Assembly: GCA_015494165.1 (NCBI GenBank)
Contig: WGBS01000250.1
Location: forward strand, 1-5,309
Length of the DNA: 5,309 nucleotides
From: Gammaproteobacteria bacterium
GTDB lineage: Bacteria; Pseudomonadota; Gammaproteobacteria; S144-34
Direction: 5' to 3'
Made by a program: the position numbers and the translations under genes
Shown: in pieces, positions 1 to 5,309 of the stretch
Numbering within the stretch: position 1 is the first letter of the stretch
Layout of the letters: every line of letters starts with the position of its first letter
The notes under the pieces: model-generated
Database searches by the model: none
Told to the model about the DNA's origin: nothing
What the model saw: only the letters and a program-made list of their open reading frames with translations

Positions 1-532
1 GGATGAGGGCGCGCTGCAGGCGCGCGGCCTCGCCGCGCAGCACCACGAAGCGCGCCCCCGACAGGCGCGCGGCGGCCTCGAAGTCGAGCCAGCCGTGGCG
101 CGCGCCGAGGGCGACGTGGTCCTCGGGCTCGAAGTCGAACGACGGCGGCTCGCCCCAGCGCCGCACCTCGACGTTGGCGCTCTCGTCGGCACCGTCCGGC
201 ACGCTCTCGTGCGGGAGGTTGGGGATGCCGAGCTGGAAGGCCTCGAGCTCGGCCAGCACCTCGCGCAGCTCGGCCTCGGCGGCCTCCAGCTCGCGGCCGA
301 TGGCCGCGACCTGCTCGCGCAGCGGCGCGATGTCCTCGCCCGCGGCCTTGGCGCGGCCGATCTCCTTCGAGCGCGCGTTGCGCAGGCTCTGCAGCTCCTG
401 CACGCGCGTCTGCAGCGCCTTGCGCCGGCGCTCGAGCGCCTCGAAGCGCGCCGTGTCGAGGTCGTAGCCGCGCCGGGCGAGCGCCCGGCGCACCTCCTCC
501 AGGTGGCCGCGCAGCAGCCTCGGATCCAGCAT
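1..532 (-). CDS. serS: Seryl-tRNA synthetase, N-terminal part (cut by left window edge)
   Basis: Class II aminoacyl-tRNA synthetase that charges tRNA-Ser (and tRNA-Sec) with serine in the cytoplasm, using ATP. About 177 codons are visible. The protein starts MLDPRLLRGHLEEVRRAL and tracks the E. coli enzyme closely from memory: MLDP start, an LERRRKALQ stretch (~33-41), RNARSKEIG (~51-59), GEDIAPLREQV (~65-75), IPNLPHESVPDGADE (~103-117), NVEVRRWGEP (~119-128), and FDFEPEDHVALG (~131-142). Residues ~30-100 form the long antiparallel coiled-coil arm that holds the tRNA variable arm. The catalytic core with class II motifs 1-3 lies beyond the window, so catalytic integrity cannot be judged. The ATG at 532 is chosen because it matches the family's first residue, overlaps the DUF190 stop by one base (TGATG) and follows a purine-rich ribosome binding site. 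It is the last visible gene of the run and probably depends at least partly on upstream transcription. Identification is very secure. Confidence 0.97.
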   Translation of the reverse strand, partial: MLDPRLLRGHLEEVRRALARRGYDLDTARFEALERRRKALQTRVQELQSLRNARSKEIGRAKAAGEDIAPLREQVAAIGRELEAAEAELREVLAELEAFQLGIPNLPHESVPDGADESANVEVRRWGEPPSFDFEPEDHVALGARHGWLDFEAAARLSGARFVVLRGEAARLQRALI

Positions 533-858
533 CAGTCCCCTCCCTCCGCCGGGCCCTCGTTGGTGCGTGCGGGCCACCACACCACGTGGCCCGGCTCGAC
601 CAGGTCGCGCAGCCCGCGCAGCACCTCGCGCACGCGCTCCGGGGCGTCGAAGAACTCGATCACGACCGGGAGATCCATGGCGAGGTCGATGAGCTGCGAG
701 GAATGGTAGCGCCCGGAGCGGCCGAAGCCCGTGATGCCGCGGAAGACCGTCACCCCGCGCACGCGCGCCTCGTCGTGGAGCCGCGCGAGGATGTCCTGCA
801 TGCGGTGCTCGCCCTCGGTGATGTAGATCCGCACCATGGTCACCTCGGAGCTGTCCAT
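532..858 (-). CDS. DUF190 / COG1993 family PII-like small protein
   Basis: Cytosolic protein of 108 residues in the DUF190 (PF02641) family, whose exact function is not established. Known structures of the family show a ferredoxin-like, PII-like fold that oligomerises. The expected beta-alpha-beta-beta-alpha-beta order can be read: strand VRIYIT (9-14), helix ~19-34, strand GVTVFRGITGFG (35-46, the family hallmark), a loop with GRSGRYHSSQLIDLAMDLP (46-64), strand VVIEFF (65-70), helix ~74-88, and strand HVVWWPA (91-97). There is no signal peptide or membrane segment. It begins 15 bases after crcB and ends in a one-base TGATG overlap with serS. The start is ambiguous. ATG 858 has GGAGG seven bases upstream. 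ATG 837 (MVRIYITEGEH) also has a GAGGTG upstream and would better match the short N-termini of relatives. The place beside crcB suggests a role linked to fluoride export, perhaps as a regulator, but that is inference. Confidence 0.9.
   Translation of the reverse strand: MDSSEVTMVRIYITEGEHRMQDILARLHDEARVRGVTVFRGITGFGRSGRYHSSQLIDLAMDLPVVIEFFDAPERVREVLRGLRDLVEPGHVVWWPARTNEGPAEGGD
533..547 (-). promoter_or_regulatory. serS ribosome binding site inside the DUF190 stop region
   Basis: Read on the minus strand the stretch is GGAGGGAGGGGACTG, followed by the serS ATG. AGGGG ends four bases before the ATG, and a second core, GGAGG, lies ten bases before it. It sits within the last codons of the DUF190 gene, so ribosomes finishing that gene release beside the serS start. 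This supports the ATG at 532 and translational coupling. Confidence 0.75.
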
Positions 859-862
859 CCCG

Positions 863-870
863 CTCCCTCC
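863..870 (-). promoter_or_regulatory. Ribosome binding site for the DUF190 ATG at 858
   Basis: GGAGGGAG on the minus strand lies in the 15-base gap between the crcB stop and ATG 858. The GGAGG core is seven bases from the ATG. It favours 858 as the start. However, a second candidate, GAGGTG at 846-841, precedes the in-frame ATG at 837, so the site does not fully settle the choice. Confidence 0.65.
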
Positions 871-873
871 GGC

Positions 874-1248
874 TCAGAGCTGGCGCGCCGCGCCCATGCC
901 GATCCACGCGGCCAGCAGGCACAGCGCCACGCTCGCCAGCACGTTGGCGGCCGCGCGCCCGAGGGCGCCGGCCTCGACCAGATTGAGGGTCTCGACCGTG
1001 AAGGTCGAGAAGGTGGTGAAGGCGCCCAGCAGGCCCGTGAGCAGCAGGGCGCGCGCCTCCGGAGAGGCCGCCGAGCGCTCCAGCAGCAGGACGTAGAGCA
1101 GCCCCATGGCGAAGGAGCCGAGCACGTTCGCCGCGAGCGTCCCCCACGGGAAGGTGCGACCGGCCACGGCATGCACCGCCGCCGTGAGGCCGTAGCGGGC
1201 GAGCGCGCCTGCGGCTCCGCCGGCGGCGACGGCGAGCAGGCGCGTCAC
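874..1248 (-). CDS. crcB: CrcB/Fluc fluoride ion channel
   Basis: Small inner-membrane fluoride channel of 124 residues, close to the family's usual ~125. Fluc proteins form antiparallel dual-topology dimers that let F- leak out of the cytoplasm and so protect enzymes such as enolase and pyrophosphatase. Four membrane segments are visible at roughly 3-22, 34-56, 66-86 and 98-120. Hallmarks are GGAAGALARYG (10-20), GTLAANVLGSFAMG (36-49, with Asn41 matching the pore Asn) and GLLGAFTTFSTFTVE (72-86). The last holds the broken helix that binds the central Na+ and the pore phenylalanines, Phe80 and Phe83. All key positions look intact. The start is GTG at 1248, chosen because AGGGGAGG lies six bases upstream and the length then matches the family. 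The frame stays open far upstream inside rarA, but that extension is a high-GC artefact. It lies 113 bases after rarA and 15 bases before DUF190. I recognise no fluoride riboswitch upstream. Confidence 0.96.
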   Translation of the reverse strand: MTRLLAVAAGGAAGALARYGLTAAVHAVAGRTFPWGTLAANVLGSFAMGLLYVLLLERSAASPEARALLLTGLLGAFTTFSTFTVETLNLVEAGALGRAAANVLASVALCLLAAWIGMGAARQL

Positions 1249-1254
1249 CCGCGG

Positions 1255-1262
1255 CCTCCCCT
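1255..1262 (-). promoter_or_regulatory. Ribosome binding site for the crcB GTG start
   Basis: AGGGGAGG on the minus strand, six bases before the GTG at 1248. It decides the crcB start, because the reading frame is open for more than 1.2 kb further upstream and no ATG lies nearby. Confidence 0.75.
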
Positions 1263-1288
1263 GCCGCGGCGCGCGCGCACGCCGTGCT

Positions 1289-1352
1289 GCCCTGCCCCGT
1301 GCATGACCGGCGAATGGTACCGGAAGGGCGCCGCCCGACGCGAGGGCAGGGC
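1289..1352. repeat. 9-bp perfect inverted repeat in the rarA-crcB gap
   Basis: The left arm gccctgccc (1289-1297) is perfectly complementary to the right arm gggcagggc (1344-1352), with 46 bases between them. On the crcB transcript the arms could pair as a GC-only stem. The loop contains smaller self-complementary pieces (ggtacc at 1316-1321; gggc/gccc at about 1326-1336). No U-tract follows, so an intrinsic terminator is unlikely. It could be a folded leader, a Rho-related or processing site, a protein-binding palindrome, or chance in GC-rich DNA. Confidence 0.55.
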
Positions 1353-1361
1353 GGCCGCCTC

Positions 1362-2732
1362 TCAGCGGCCCTCCGGCGAGGCGCCCTTCGCCGCGCGCGC
1401 CTCGCGGTCGAGGGCGCGCAGGGTCTCGAGCCGCTCGCGGATGCGGGCCTCGAGCCCGCGGTCCGTGGGCCGGTAGTAGCGCCGCTCCGGCATCCCCTCC
1501 GGGAAGTAGCGCTCGCCCGCCGCGTAGGCGCCGGGCTCGTCGTGGGCGTAGCGGTAGCCGCGCCCGTGGCCGAGCTCGCGCATCAGGCGCGTGGGTGCGT
1601 TGCGCAGGTGCAGCGGCACCTCCAGCGAGCCGTGCCGGCGCGCGTCCTCCATCGCCTCGCCGAAGGCCACGTAGGCCGCGTTGCTCTTGGGCACGCAGGC
1701 GAGGTAGATCACGGCCTGGGCGATGGCGAGCTCGCCCTCGGGGCTGCCGAGGCGCTCGTAGGCCTCCCAGGCGTCGAGGGCGATGCGCAGCGCGCGCGGG
1801 TCGGCGTTGCCGACGTCCTCGCTCGCCATGCGCACCACGCGCCGGGCGACGTAGAGGGGGTCGCAGCCGCCGTCGAGCATGCGCGCGAGCCAGTAGAGCG
1901 CGGCGTCGGGATCGGAGCCGCGCACGGCCTTGTGCAGCGCCGAGATCTGGTCGTAGAACAGGTCGCCGCCCTTGTCGAAGCGCCGCACGTCGGCGACCGC
2001 CACCTGCGCCAGCACCGCCTCGCCGATGCGCCGCCGGCCGTTCTCGTCCGGCTCGGCGAGGTCGGCGGCGATCTCGAGCAGGTTGAGGGCGCGGCGCGCG
2101 TCGCCGTCCGCGGCCTCGGCGATGCGCTCCAGCGCCGCGCGGTCGGCCTCCACCCGCCCCCCGAGGCCGCGCTCGGGGTCGGCGAGGGCCCGCTCGAGCA
2201 CGGCGAGCAGCGCCTCGCGCCCGAGCGGGCGCAGGACGTAGGTGCGCACACGCGAGAGCAGCGCGTTGTTGAGCTCGAAGGAGGGGTTCTCGGTGGTGGC
2301 GCCGACGAAGACCACCTCGCCCGCCTCCACGTGCGGCAGGAAGGCGTCCTGCTGCGCCTTGTTGAAGCGGTGCGCCTCGTCGACGAAGAGCACCGTCGCG
2401 CGTCCCCCGGCCGCGCGCACCCGGCGGGCGCGCTCGACGGCGGCGCGGATGTCCTTCACGCCCGCGAGCACCGCCGAAAGGCTCAGGAACTCCGCGTCGC
2501 TGTGGCGCGCCACGAGGCGCGCGAGCGTGGTCTTGCCGGTGCCGGGCGGGCCCCACAGCACCATGGAGTGCAGGTGGCCGGCCTCCAGCGCGCGCCGCAG
2601 CGGCGCTTCCGGCCCGAGCAGGTGCTCCTGGCCCACGACCTCGTCGAGGCTGCGCGGGCGCATGCGGTCGGCCAGCGGCCGGTGGTCGGGCGCCGCCGCA
2701 TCCACGTCGAGGCTGCCCTGCGGCTGTGCCAT
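1362..2732 (-). CDS. rarA: Replication-associated recombination AAA+ ATPase RarA (MgsA)
   Basis: Cytoplasmic AAA+ ATPase of the RarA/MgsA/WRNIP1 family, related to clamp-loader subunits. It acts on single-stranded DNA and stalled replication forks with SSB. The protein has 456 residues; E. coli RarA has about 447. It opens with a PLADRMRPRSLDEVVGQEHLLG block (19-40). Then come Walker A GPPGTGKT (61-68), Walker B VLFVDEAHRFN (114-124), sensor 1 GATTENPSF (144-152), an arginine-finger region LLSRVRTYVL (158-167) and sensor 2 GDARRALNLLE (210-220). The C-terminal tetramerisation and SSB-interacting part is present, with YDQISALHKAVRGSDPDAAL (260-279), GGCDPLYVARR (288-298), SEDVGNADP (304-312) and a tail ending ERRYYRPTDRGLEARIRERL (416-435). 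No key residue is missing. The ATG at 2732 overlaps the lolA stop as TGATG, with GGAGG four bases upstream. The rarA position directly after lolA is conserved in gammaproteobacteria. Confidence 0.97.
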   Translation of the reverse strand: MAQPQGSLDVDAAAPDHRPLADRMRPRSLDEVVGQEHLLGPEAPLRRALEAGHLHSMVLWGPPGTGKTTLARLVARHSDAEFLSLSAVLAGVKDIRAAVERARRVRAAGGRATVLFVDEAHRFNKAQQDAFLPHVEAGEVVFVGATTENPSFELNNALLSRVRTYVLRPLGREALLAVLERALADPERGLGGRVEADRAALERIAEAADGDARRALNLLEIAADLAEPDENGRRRIGEAVLAQVAVADVRRFDKGGDLFYDQISALHKAVRGSDPDAALYWLARMLDGGCDPLYVARRVVRMASEDVGNADPRALRIALDAWEAYERLGSPEGELAIAQAVIYLACVPKSNAAYVAFGEAMEDARRHGSLEVPLHLRNAPTRLMRELGHGRGYRYAHDEPGAYAAGERYFPEGMPERRYYRPTDRGLEARIRERLETLRALDREARAAKGASPEGR

Positions 2733-3409
2733 CACTCCTCCGCGCCGGGACGCGGCCCGGCCTCGCGCACCACGTCCACGCCCGGCGGCGGGCTGAAGCG
2801 GAACAGCGAGGCCGCGAGCGCCGGGTTGCGCTCCACGGCCTCGAAGCGCAGCCGCACCGTCTGCCCGGAGGCGTCGACCAGCTCCATGCGCGCCAGCCGC
2901 GGGCCGGCGAAGCCGACGCGGATGCGCTCGAAGTCGGCCGGACCGTCGCCGCCGCCCTGGGGCAGCAGCTCCACCCACTCCAGGCCGCCGCGCAGGCCGA
3001 GCTCGCGCACGGCGAAGCCCTCCAGGGCCCGGCTGGCGGGGGCCCCGAGGATCTGCAGGGGCGTGCGCCCGAGCGCGCGGGCCTGCGGCCGCACCGTCAC
3101 CTGCGCCAGGTCCTCGTCGTAGATCCACAGGCGCTCGCCGTCGGCGACGATGAGCTGGCGGTAGGGCTCGCGGTAGTCCCAGCGGAAGCGCCCGGGACGC
3201 AGCACGGCCAGCGTGCCGCTCGCGCGCTCGGTGGGCGTGCCGTCCTCGGCCACGATCTCCTGCACGAAGCGCGCGCGCAGCGCGCGCGTGTCCTCGAGAA
3301 AGGCGGCGAGCCGCTGCGCGGCGGCGGCGCCCGCCGCCTGCGGCACGAGGGCCGCGGCGAGCAGCGCGAGCGCCGCCGCGCGCCGAAAGGGGCTTGCGAT
3401 CGCGTCCAT
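2732..3409 (-). CDS. lolA: Outer-membrane lipoprotein carrier protein LolA
   Basis: Periplasmic chaperone of 225 residues that takes lipoproteins released by LolCDE from the inner membrane and hands them to LolB at the outer membrane. A signal peptide fits residues 1 to about 28-30: basic FRR at 8-10, an Ala/Leu core, and a probable cleavage after AAGA. The mature part shows LRARFVQEI (44-52), a GTLAVLRPGRFRWDY strand run (65-79), EPYRQLIVADGERLWIYD (81-98) and LAQVTVRPQ (101-109). It ends with FRFSPPPGVDVV (203-214), matching the family's C-terminal F-x-F-x-PP-x-GV pattern. Arg71 in the RPGRF motif appears to correspond to mature Arg43 of E. coli LolA, which is needed for transfer to LolB (known from the family). 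The Gly-rich QGGGDGPADF (151-160) is a loop insertion. The start at 3409 shares one base with the ftsK stop, with GGAGG four bases upstream. The frame is open across ftsK, but only this ATG gives a signal peptide. Confidence 0.96.
   Translation of the reverse strand: MDAIASPFRRAAALALLAAALVPQAAGAAAAQRLAAFLEDTRALRARFVQEIVAEDGTPTERASGTLAVLRPGRFRWDYREPYRQLIVADGERLWIYDEDLAQVTVRPQARALGRTPLQILGAPASRALEGFAVRELGLRGGLEWVELLPQGGGDGPADFERIRVGFAGPRLARMELVDASGQTVRLRFEAVERNPALAASLFRFSPPPGVDVVREAGPRPGAEE
2733..2741 (-). promoter_or_regulatory. rarA ribosome binding site in the lolA stop region
   Basis: GGAGGAGTG on the minus strand runs directly into the rarA ATG, with the GGAGG core four bases from it. It overlaps the final Glu-Glu codons and stop of lolA, which supports the start at 2732 and coupled translation. 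Confidence 0.75.
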
Positions 3410-5309
3410 CAGTCCTCCGGGGGCGGCGGCGCCAGCACCTCGCGGCTGCCGTTCGGCTGCAGCGGCCCGACGATGCCCGCCTGCTCCATCTGCTCGATCA
3501 TGCGCGCCGCGCGGTTGTAGCCGATCTTGAGGCGGCGCTGCACCGCCGAGATCGAGGCGCGGCGCGTCTCGGTGACGATGCGCACGGCCTGGTCGTAGAG
3601 CGGGTCCTGCTCGGCGTCCGCAGGCGTCAGCCCCGGCACCCCCTCGGGCGCGCCGCCCTCGGCCGCCTCGCGCAGCACCGCCTCGACGTAGTCCGGGCCG
3701 CCGAGACCGCGCAGGTGCGCCACCACGCGGTGCACCTCCTGGTCCGAGACGAAGGCCCCGTGCACGCGCTCGGGCACGGAGGTGCCGGGGGCGAGGTAGA
3801 GCATGTCGCCCTGGCCGAGGAGCTGCTCGGCGCCCATCTGGTCGAGGATGGTGCGCGAGTCCACCTTGGACGAGACCTGGAAGGCGATGCGCGCCGGGAT
3901 GTTGGCCTTGATGAGGCCCGTGATCACGTCCACCGAGGGCCGCTGCGTGGCGAGGACGAGGTGGATGCCCGAGGCGCGCGCCTTCTGCGCCAGGCGCGCG
4001 ATCAGCTCCTCCACCTTCTTGCCGACGAGCATCATCATGTCGGCGAACTCGTCCACCACGACGACGATGTAGGGCAGCGGCGCGAGCGCCGGGCGCTCGG
4101 CGCCCTCCTCCTCTCCGCCCTCCTCCGGCGTCCACAGCGGGTCCGGGATGGGCTCGCCGCGCTCGGCGGCCTCGCGCACCTTGCGGTTGTAGCCCGCGAG
4201 CTGGCGCACGCCGAGGTGCGCCATCAGCCGGTAGCGGCGCTCCATCTCCGCCACGCACCAGCGCAGCGCGTTGGCCGCCTCCTTCATGTCCGTGACCACG
4301 GGCGCGAGGAGATGCGGGATGCCGTCGTAGACCGACAGCTCCAGCATCTTCGGGTCGATGAGGATCAGGCGCACGAGGTCCGGCGTGGCCTTGTAGAGCA
4401 GGCTCAGCACCATGGCGTTGAGCGCCACGGACTTGCCCGAGCCCGTGGTGCCCGCCACCAGCAGGTGCGGCATGCGCGCGAGATCCACCACCACCGGCTG
4501 GCCGCCGATGTCCTTGCCGAGCGCGAGCGTCAGCGGCGAGGCCGCCCGCTCGTAGGCCTTGGAGCGCAGGATCTCGCTCAGCACGACGGGCTCGCGCTCG
4601 GCGTTGGGGATCTCGAGGCCCACCACCGACTTGCCCGGGATCACCTCGACGACGCGCACGCTGACCACCGACAGCGCCCGCGCCAGGTCCTTCGAGAGGT
4701 TGACGATGCGGCTCGCCTTGACGCCGGGCGCAGGCTGCAGCTCGAAGCGCGTGATGACGGGGCCCGGCTGCACCGCCACCACCTCGACCTCGATGCCGAA
4801 GTCGCGCAGCTTGAGCTCGACTTGGCGCGACATGGCCTCGAGCGCCTCCTCCGAGTAGCCGCTCCTGTGCGCCGGCGGCTCGTCCAGGAGCGACAGCGGC
4901 GGCAGCGTCGCGTCGGGGGGCGGCTCGAAGAGCGGCACCTGGCGCTCGCGCTCGGCGCGCTCGCCCGGCTCGAGGGTGCGGATCACGGGCTCGATGCGCG
5001 GCGGCCTGCGGCGCTCGCGGCGCGCCTTCTCGCGGCGCACCACGGCCTCGCGCTCGGCCCGCGCGCGCCGGCCGGCCACGCGCTCGCGCGCCGCGCCCAG
5101 GGCCTGGCGGCCGAGCGCCGCCGCCGCGAGCGCGAGGCGCCCGATGCGCTCCATGAGGGCCAGCCACGAAAGCCCCGTGAAGAGCGTGACGCCCGCGAGG
5201 AAGAGCGCCAGCAGCAGCACGGTGGTGCCGAGGAGGCTGAAGACAGGGAGCAGCCCGCGGCCCACGACCTCGCCGAGGATCCCGCCCGCCCCGAGGGGCA
5301 GCGCCCCGT
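3409..5309 (-). CDS. ftsK: DNA translocase FtsK, C-terminal 632 residues (start beyond right edge)
   Basis: Septum-anchored hexameric DNA pump that aligns dif sites and activates XerCD for chromosome dimer resolution. Numbering from the first whole codon (5307), the visible part begins inside the membrane domain. LFSLLG-type hydrophobic residues run through about 22-46 (TVLLLALFLAGVTLFTG) as the last transmembrane helix. An Arg/Glu-rich linker (~55-145) follows, far shorter than in E. coli. The alpha domain covers ~148-260. The RecA-like motor carries Walker A AGTTGSGKS (285-293) and Walker B VVVVDEFADM (415-424), with ATQRPSVDVITGLIKANIP at 453-471. The gamma winged helix (~568-612) contains IGYNRAARMIEQME. 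Its Asn, Arg and Glu match the KOPS-reading residues (N1296, R1300, E1303) of E. coli FtsK. The end SREVLAPPPPED also resembles the E. coli tail. The frame is open to the window edge, so the GTG at 5265 is not the start. The stop overlaps the lolA ATG. Confidence 0.98.
   Translation of the reverse strand, partial: GALPLGAGGILGEVVGRGLLPVFSLLGTTVLLLALFLAGVTLFTGLSWLALMERIGRLALAAAALGRQALGAARERVAGRRARAEREAVVRREKARRERRRPPRIEPVIRTLEPGERAERERQVPLFEPPPDATLPPLSLLDEPPAHRSGYSEEALEAMSRQVELKLRDFGIEVEVVAVQPGPVITRFELQPAPGVKASRIVNLSKDLARALSVVSVRVVEVIPGKSVVGLEIPNAEREPVVLSEILRSKAYERAASPLTLALGKDIGGQPVVVDLARMPHLLVAGTTGSGKSVALNAMVLSLLYKATPDLVRLILIDPKMLELSVYDGIPHLLAPVVTDMKEAANALRWCVAEMERRYRLMAHLGVRQLAGYNRKVREAAERGEPIPDPLWTPEEGGEEEGAERPALAPLPYIVVVVDEFADMMMLVGKKVEELIARLAQKARASGIHLVLATQRPSVDVITGLIKANIPARIAFQVSSKVDSRTILDQMGAEQLLGQGDMLYLAPGTSVPERVHGAFVSDQEVHRVVAHLRGLGGPDYVEAVLREAAEGGAPEGVPGLTPADAEQDPLYDQAVRIVTETRRASISAVQRRLKIGYNRAARMIEQMEQAGIVGPLQPNGSREVLAPPPPED
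3410..3418 (-). promoter_or_regulatory. lolA ribosome binding site in the ftsK stop region
   Basis: GGAGGACTG on the minus strand leads straight into the lolA ATG at 3409, with the GGAGG core four bases away. It lies within the last codons and stop of ftsK, so lolA translation is probably coupled to ftsK, although an additional internal lolA promoter cannot be excluded. Confidence 0.75.

Larger units (their letters stand above)
1249..1361. other. rarA-crcB intergenic region, 113 bases
   Basis: This is the only sizeable gap in the window. It holds the crcB ribosome binding site (1255-1262), an alternating GC tract (about 1267-1278), a small hairpin GCAC-GGC-GTGC (minus strand, 1287-1277), and a 9-bp inverted repeat (1289-1297 / 1344-1352). 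The short stretch 1301-1323 is less GC-rich than its surroundings and could hide a promoter for crcB, but I see no convincing -35/-10 pair. There is no U-run after any hairpin, and the conserved fluoride-aptamer elements (GGCGAUG near the start, CUGAUG...CCUAC near the end) are absent. Confidence 0.6.

Noticed and set aside
1289..1352. Intrinsic terminator after rarA
   Set aside because: The 9-bp stem has a 46-base loop and no following U-tract on the minus strand; the downstream sequence is GC-rich.
1249..1361. Fluoride (crcB-motif) riboswitch upstream of crcB
   Set aside because: The position would suit it, but the conserved aptamer segments (GGCGAUG, CGCC-AAAC, CUGAUG...CCUAC) are not there in either form I could recognise. 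A covariance-model search would settle it.
874..2556. Apparent 560-codon minus-strand frame that fuses a long N-terminal region to CrcB
   Set aside because: The N-terminal part is rarA and intergenic DNA in a shifted frame. The GTG at 1248 with AGGGGAGG upstream gives a normal 124-residue CrcB.
1284..3122. Long open frame on the plus strand opposite rarA and lolA (and similar ones at 95-709, 586-1476 and 2726-3520)
   Set aside because: The translations are low-complexity Ala/Arg/Gly/Val-rich with no recognisable family, and they lie antisense to secure genes. Stop codons are rare in such GC-rich DNA, so long empty frames are expected.
4100..4150. Acidic Glu/Gly-rich stretch in the FtsK motor before Walker B as a foreign insertion
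   Set aside because: E. coli FtsK has a variable loop of similar length at this place (between the PIPDP-W segment and the PYIVV strand), so it is normal family variation.
2732..5167. Apparent 811-codon minus-strand frame spanning ftsK and lolA, which would make a LolA with a huge N-terminal extension
   Set aside because: The upstream ~586 codons are ftsK read in the wrong frame. The ATG at 3409 gives a signal peptide, a good ribosome binding site and the right family length.
3409..5265. GTG at 5265 as the ftsK start, giving a 618-residue protein
   Set aside because: The frame stays open to the window edge with FtsK-like sequence (GAGGILGEVV) upstream, and starting there would cut off most of the membrane domain.

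Overview
This is a compact run of six housekeeping genes, all transcribed on the minus strand, so they read from the right edge to the left. In transcription order they are ftsK (C-terminal 632 residues, start beyond the right edge), lolA, rarA, crcB, a DUF190/COG1993 family gene, and serS (N-terminal ~177 residues, cut by the left edge). The order ftsK-lolA-rarA-(crcB)-serS is a well-known gammaproteobacterial block. LolA shows an outer membrane served by the Lol pathway. By eye the GC content is well over 70%, and long stop-free frames on both strands come with it. Together these suggest a high-GC gammaproteobacterium. Placing it lower (for example in Chromatiales/Ectothiorhodospiraceae or Xanthomonadales) would be a guess.

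Layout from right to left: ftsK 5309-3409, lolA 3409-2732, rarA 2732-1362, a 113-base gap (1361-1249), crcB 1248-874, a 15-base gap, DUF190 858-532, serS 532-1. Three of the five junctions (ftsK/lolA, lolA/rarA, DUF190/serS) are TGATG overlaps in which stop and start share one base. Each has a purine-rich Shine-Dalgarno ending four bases before the ATG. This is the arrangement expected for one polycistronic message with translational coupling. The only real break is the rarA-crcB gap, which holds a 9-bp inverted repeat but no promoter, riboswitch or U-tract terminator that I can recognise.

Functions fall into four groups. FtsK (chromosome dimer resolution and DNA pumping at the septum) and RarA (AAA+ ATPase at stalled forks) handle chromosome maintenance. 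LolA carries lipoproteins across the periplasm. CrcB is a fluoride exporter channel, and the small DUF190 protein beside it has a PII-like fold. SerRS charges tRNA-Ser.

I found no mobile element, CRISPR array, tRNA, rRNA or clear foreign insertion, and nothing that looks like an undescribed multi-gene system. The most interesting point is the crcB-DUF190 pair, which recalls membrane channels encoded beside a PII-type regulator. There is no gene-free stretch longer than 113 bases.
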